A stretch of DNA of 25,671 nt from a virus. A program made the position numbers and the translations under genes. The DNA lies in IMG/VR virus record IMGVR_UViG_3300037468_000531, positions 1 to 25,671 of that record, one strand, 5' to 3'. A model generated the notes under the pieces. That model was not told the DNA's origin. It saw only the letters and a list, made by a program, of their open reading frames with translations, and did not search any database. This document shows positions 25,622-25,671 of the stretch, piece by piece. The stretch's first letter is position 1; each line of letters starts with the position of its first letter.

Positions 25622-25671
25622 TTTTCTGAATAATCAAACCGCTAGGTTTGAATGGAACCATGGGGTTACGA

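Noticed and set aside
25640-25671. Possible start of another tRNA at the window end
   Set aside because: GGTTCCATT on the minus strand looks like a T-loop, but the flanks do not pair and the window ends.

Overview
The window looks like part of a large tailed-phage (Caudoviricetes) genome, most likely a cyanophage. Every credible gene and all eleven tRNAs lie on the minus strand. Genes are short and packed head to tail, very often with 4-nt ATGA or GTGA overlaps, and most match no family I know. The strongest host hint is a translation elongation factor Ts of cyanobacterial/plastid length and sequence type. Other recognisable products are typical phage accessory proteins: DUF5662-like, DUF1937 fusion, DUF551-type, DUF3307 membrane protein, a phage methyltransferase-like protein, a 2H phosphoesterase-like protein and a compact Walker ATPase. 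No structural, replication or packaging genes are present.

Layout by coordinate: 163-2,511 small hypothetical genes plus a DUF5662-like gene; 2,508-6,117 a block with EF-Ts, the DUF1937 fusion and a coiled-coil protein; 6,181-8,980 an ATGA/GTGA-coupled block whose middle (about 6.6-8.1 kb) is GC-rich and repeat-bearing; 9,059-13,945 many short genes, including an ochre-interrupted gene, an amber-interrupted gene and a 2H phosphoesterase; 14,009-15,917 tRNAs alternating with small genes; 15,966-21,461 a hypothetical block with three WLQG-motif paralogs, a paralogous GDYVLA-domain pair and the ATPase; 21,684-24,419 small genes with Cys, Thr, Asn and Val tRNAs; 24,634-25,621 the methyltransferase-like gene and three more tRNAs, two of them divergent initiator-like Met tRNAs.

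The most striking non-coding signal is a repeated cassette, at least 13 copies, that separates transcription units. Read on the minus strand it has a GC-rich stem-loop block, then a sigma70-like promoter (-35 TTGttt, 17-bp spacer, -10 TATAGT/TATGAT/CATAAT). In 10 copies the -10 hexamer ends exactly 6 nt before the ATG, so the expected transcription start is the A of the start codon: leaderless mRNAs. The spacer itself is usually a small inverted repeat whose sequence varies while pairing is kept.

A second theme is recoding or damage. Three genes (11,015-11,178; 13,239-13,567; 14,103-14,272) become intact only after a -1 shift, each at the same hexamer AGA AAG. Another reading frame at 163-395 needs -1 at GGGG, and two genes carry single in-frame stops. 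Programmed recoding, gene decay and sequencing error cannot be separated from the sequence alone. With the phage EF-Ts, the unusual initiator-like tRNAs and the near absence of Shine-Dalgarno sites, the window is consistent with a phage that adjusts host translation initiation, but this link is an inference.
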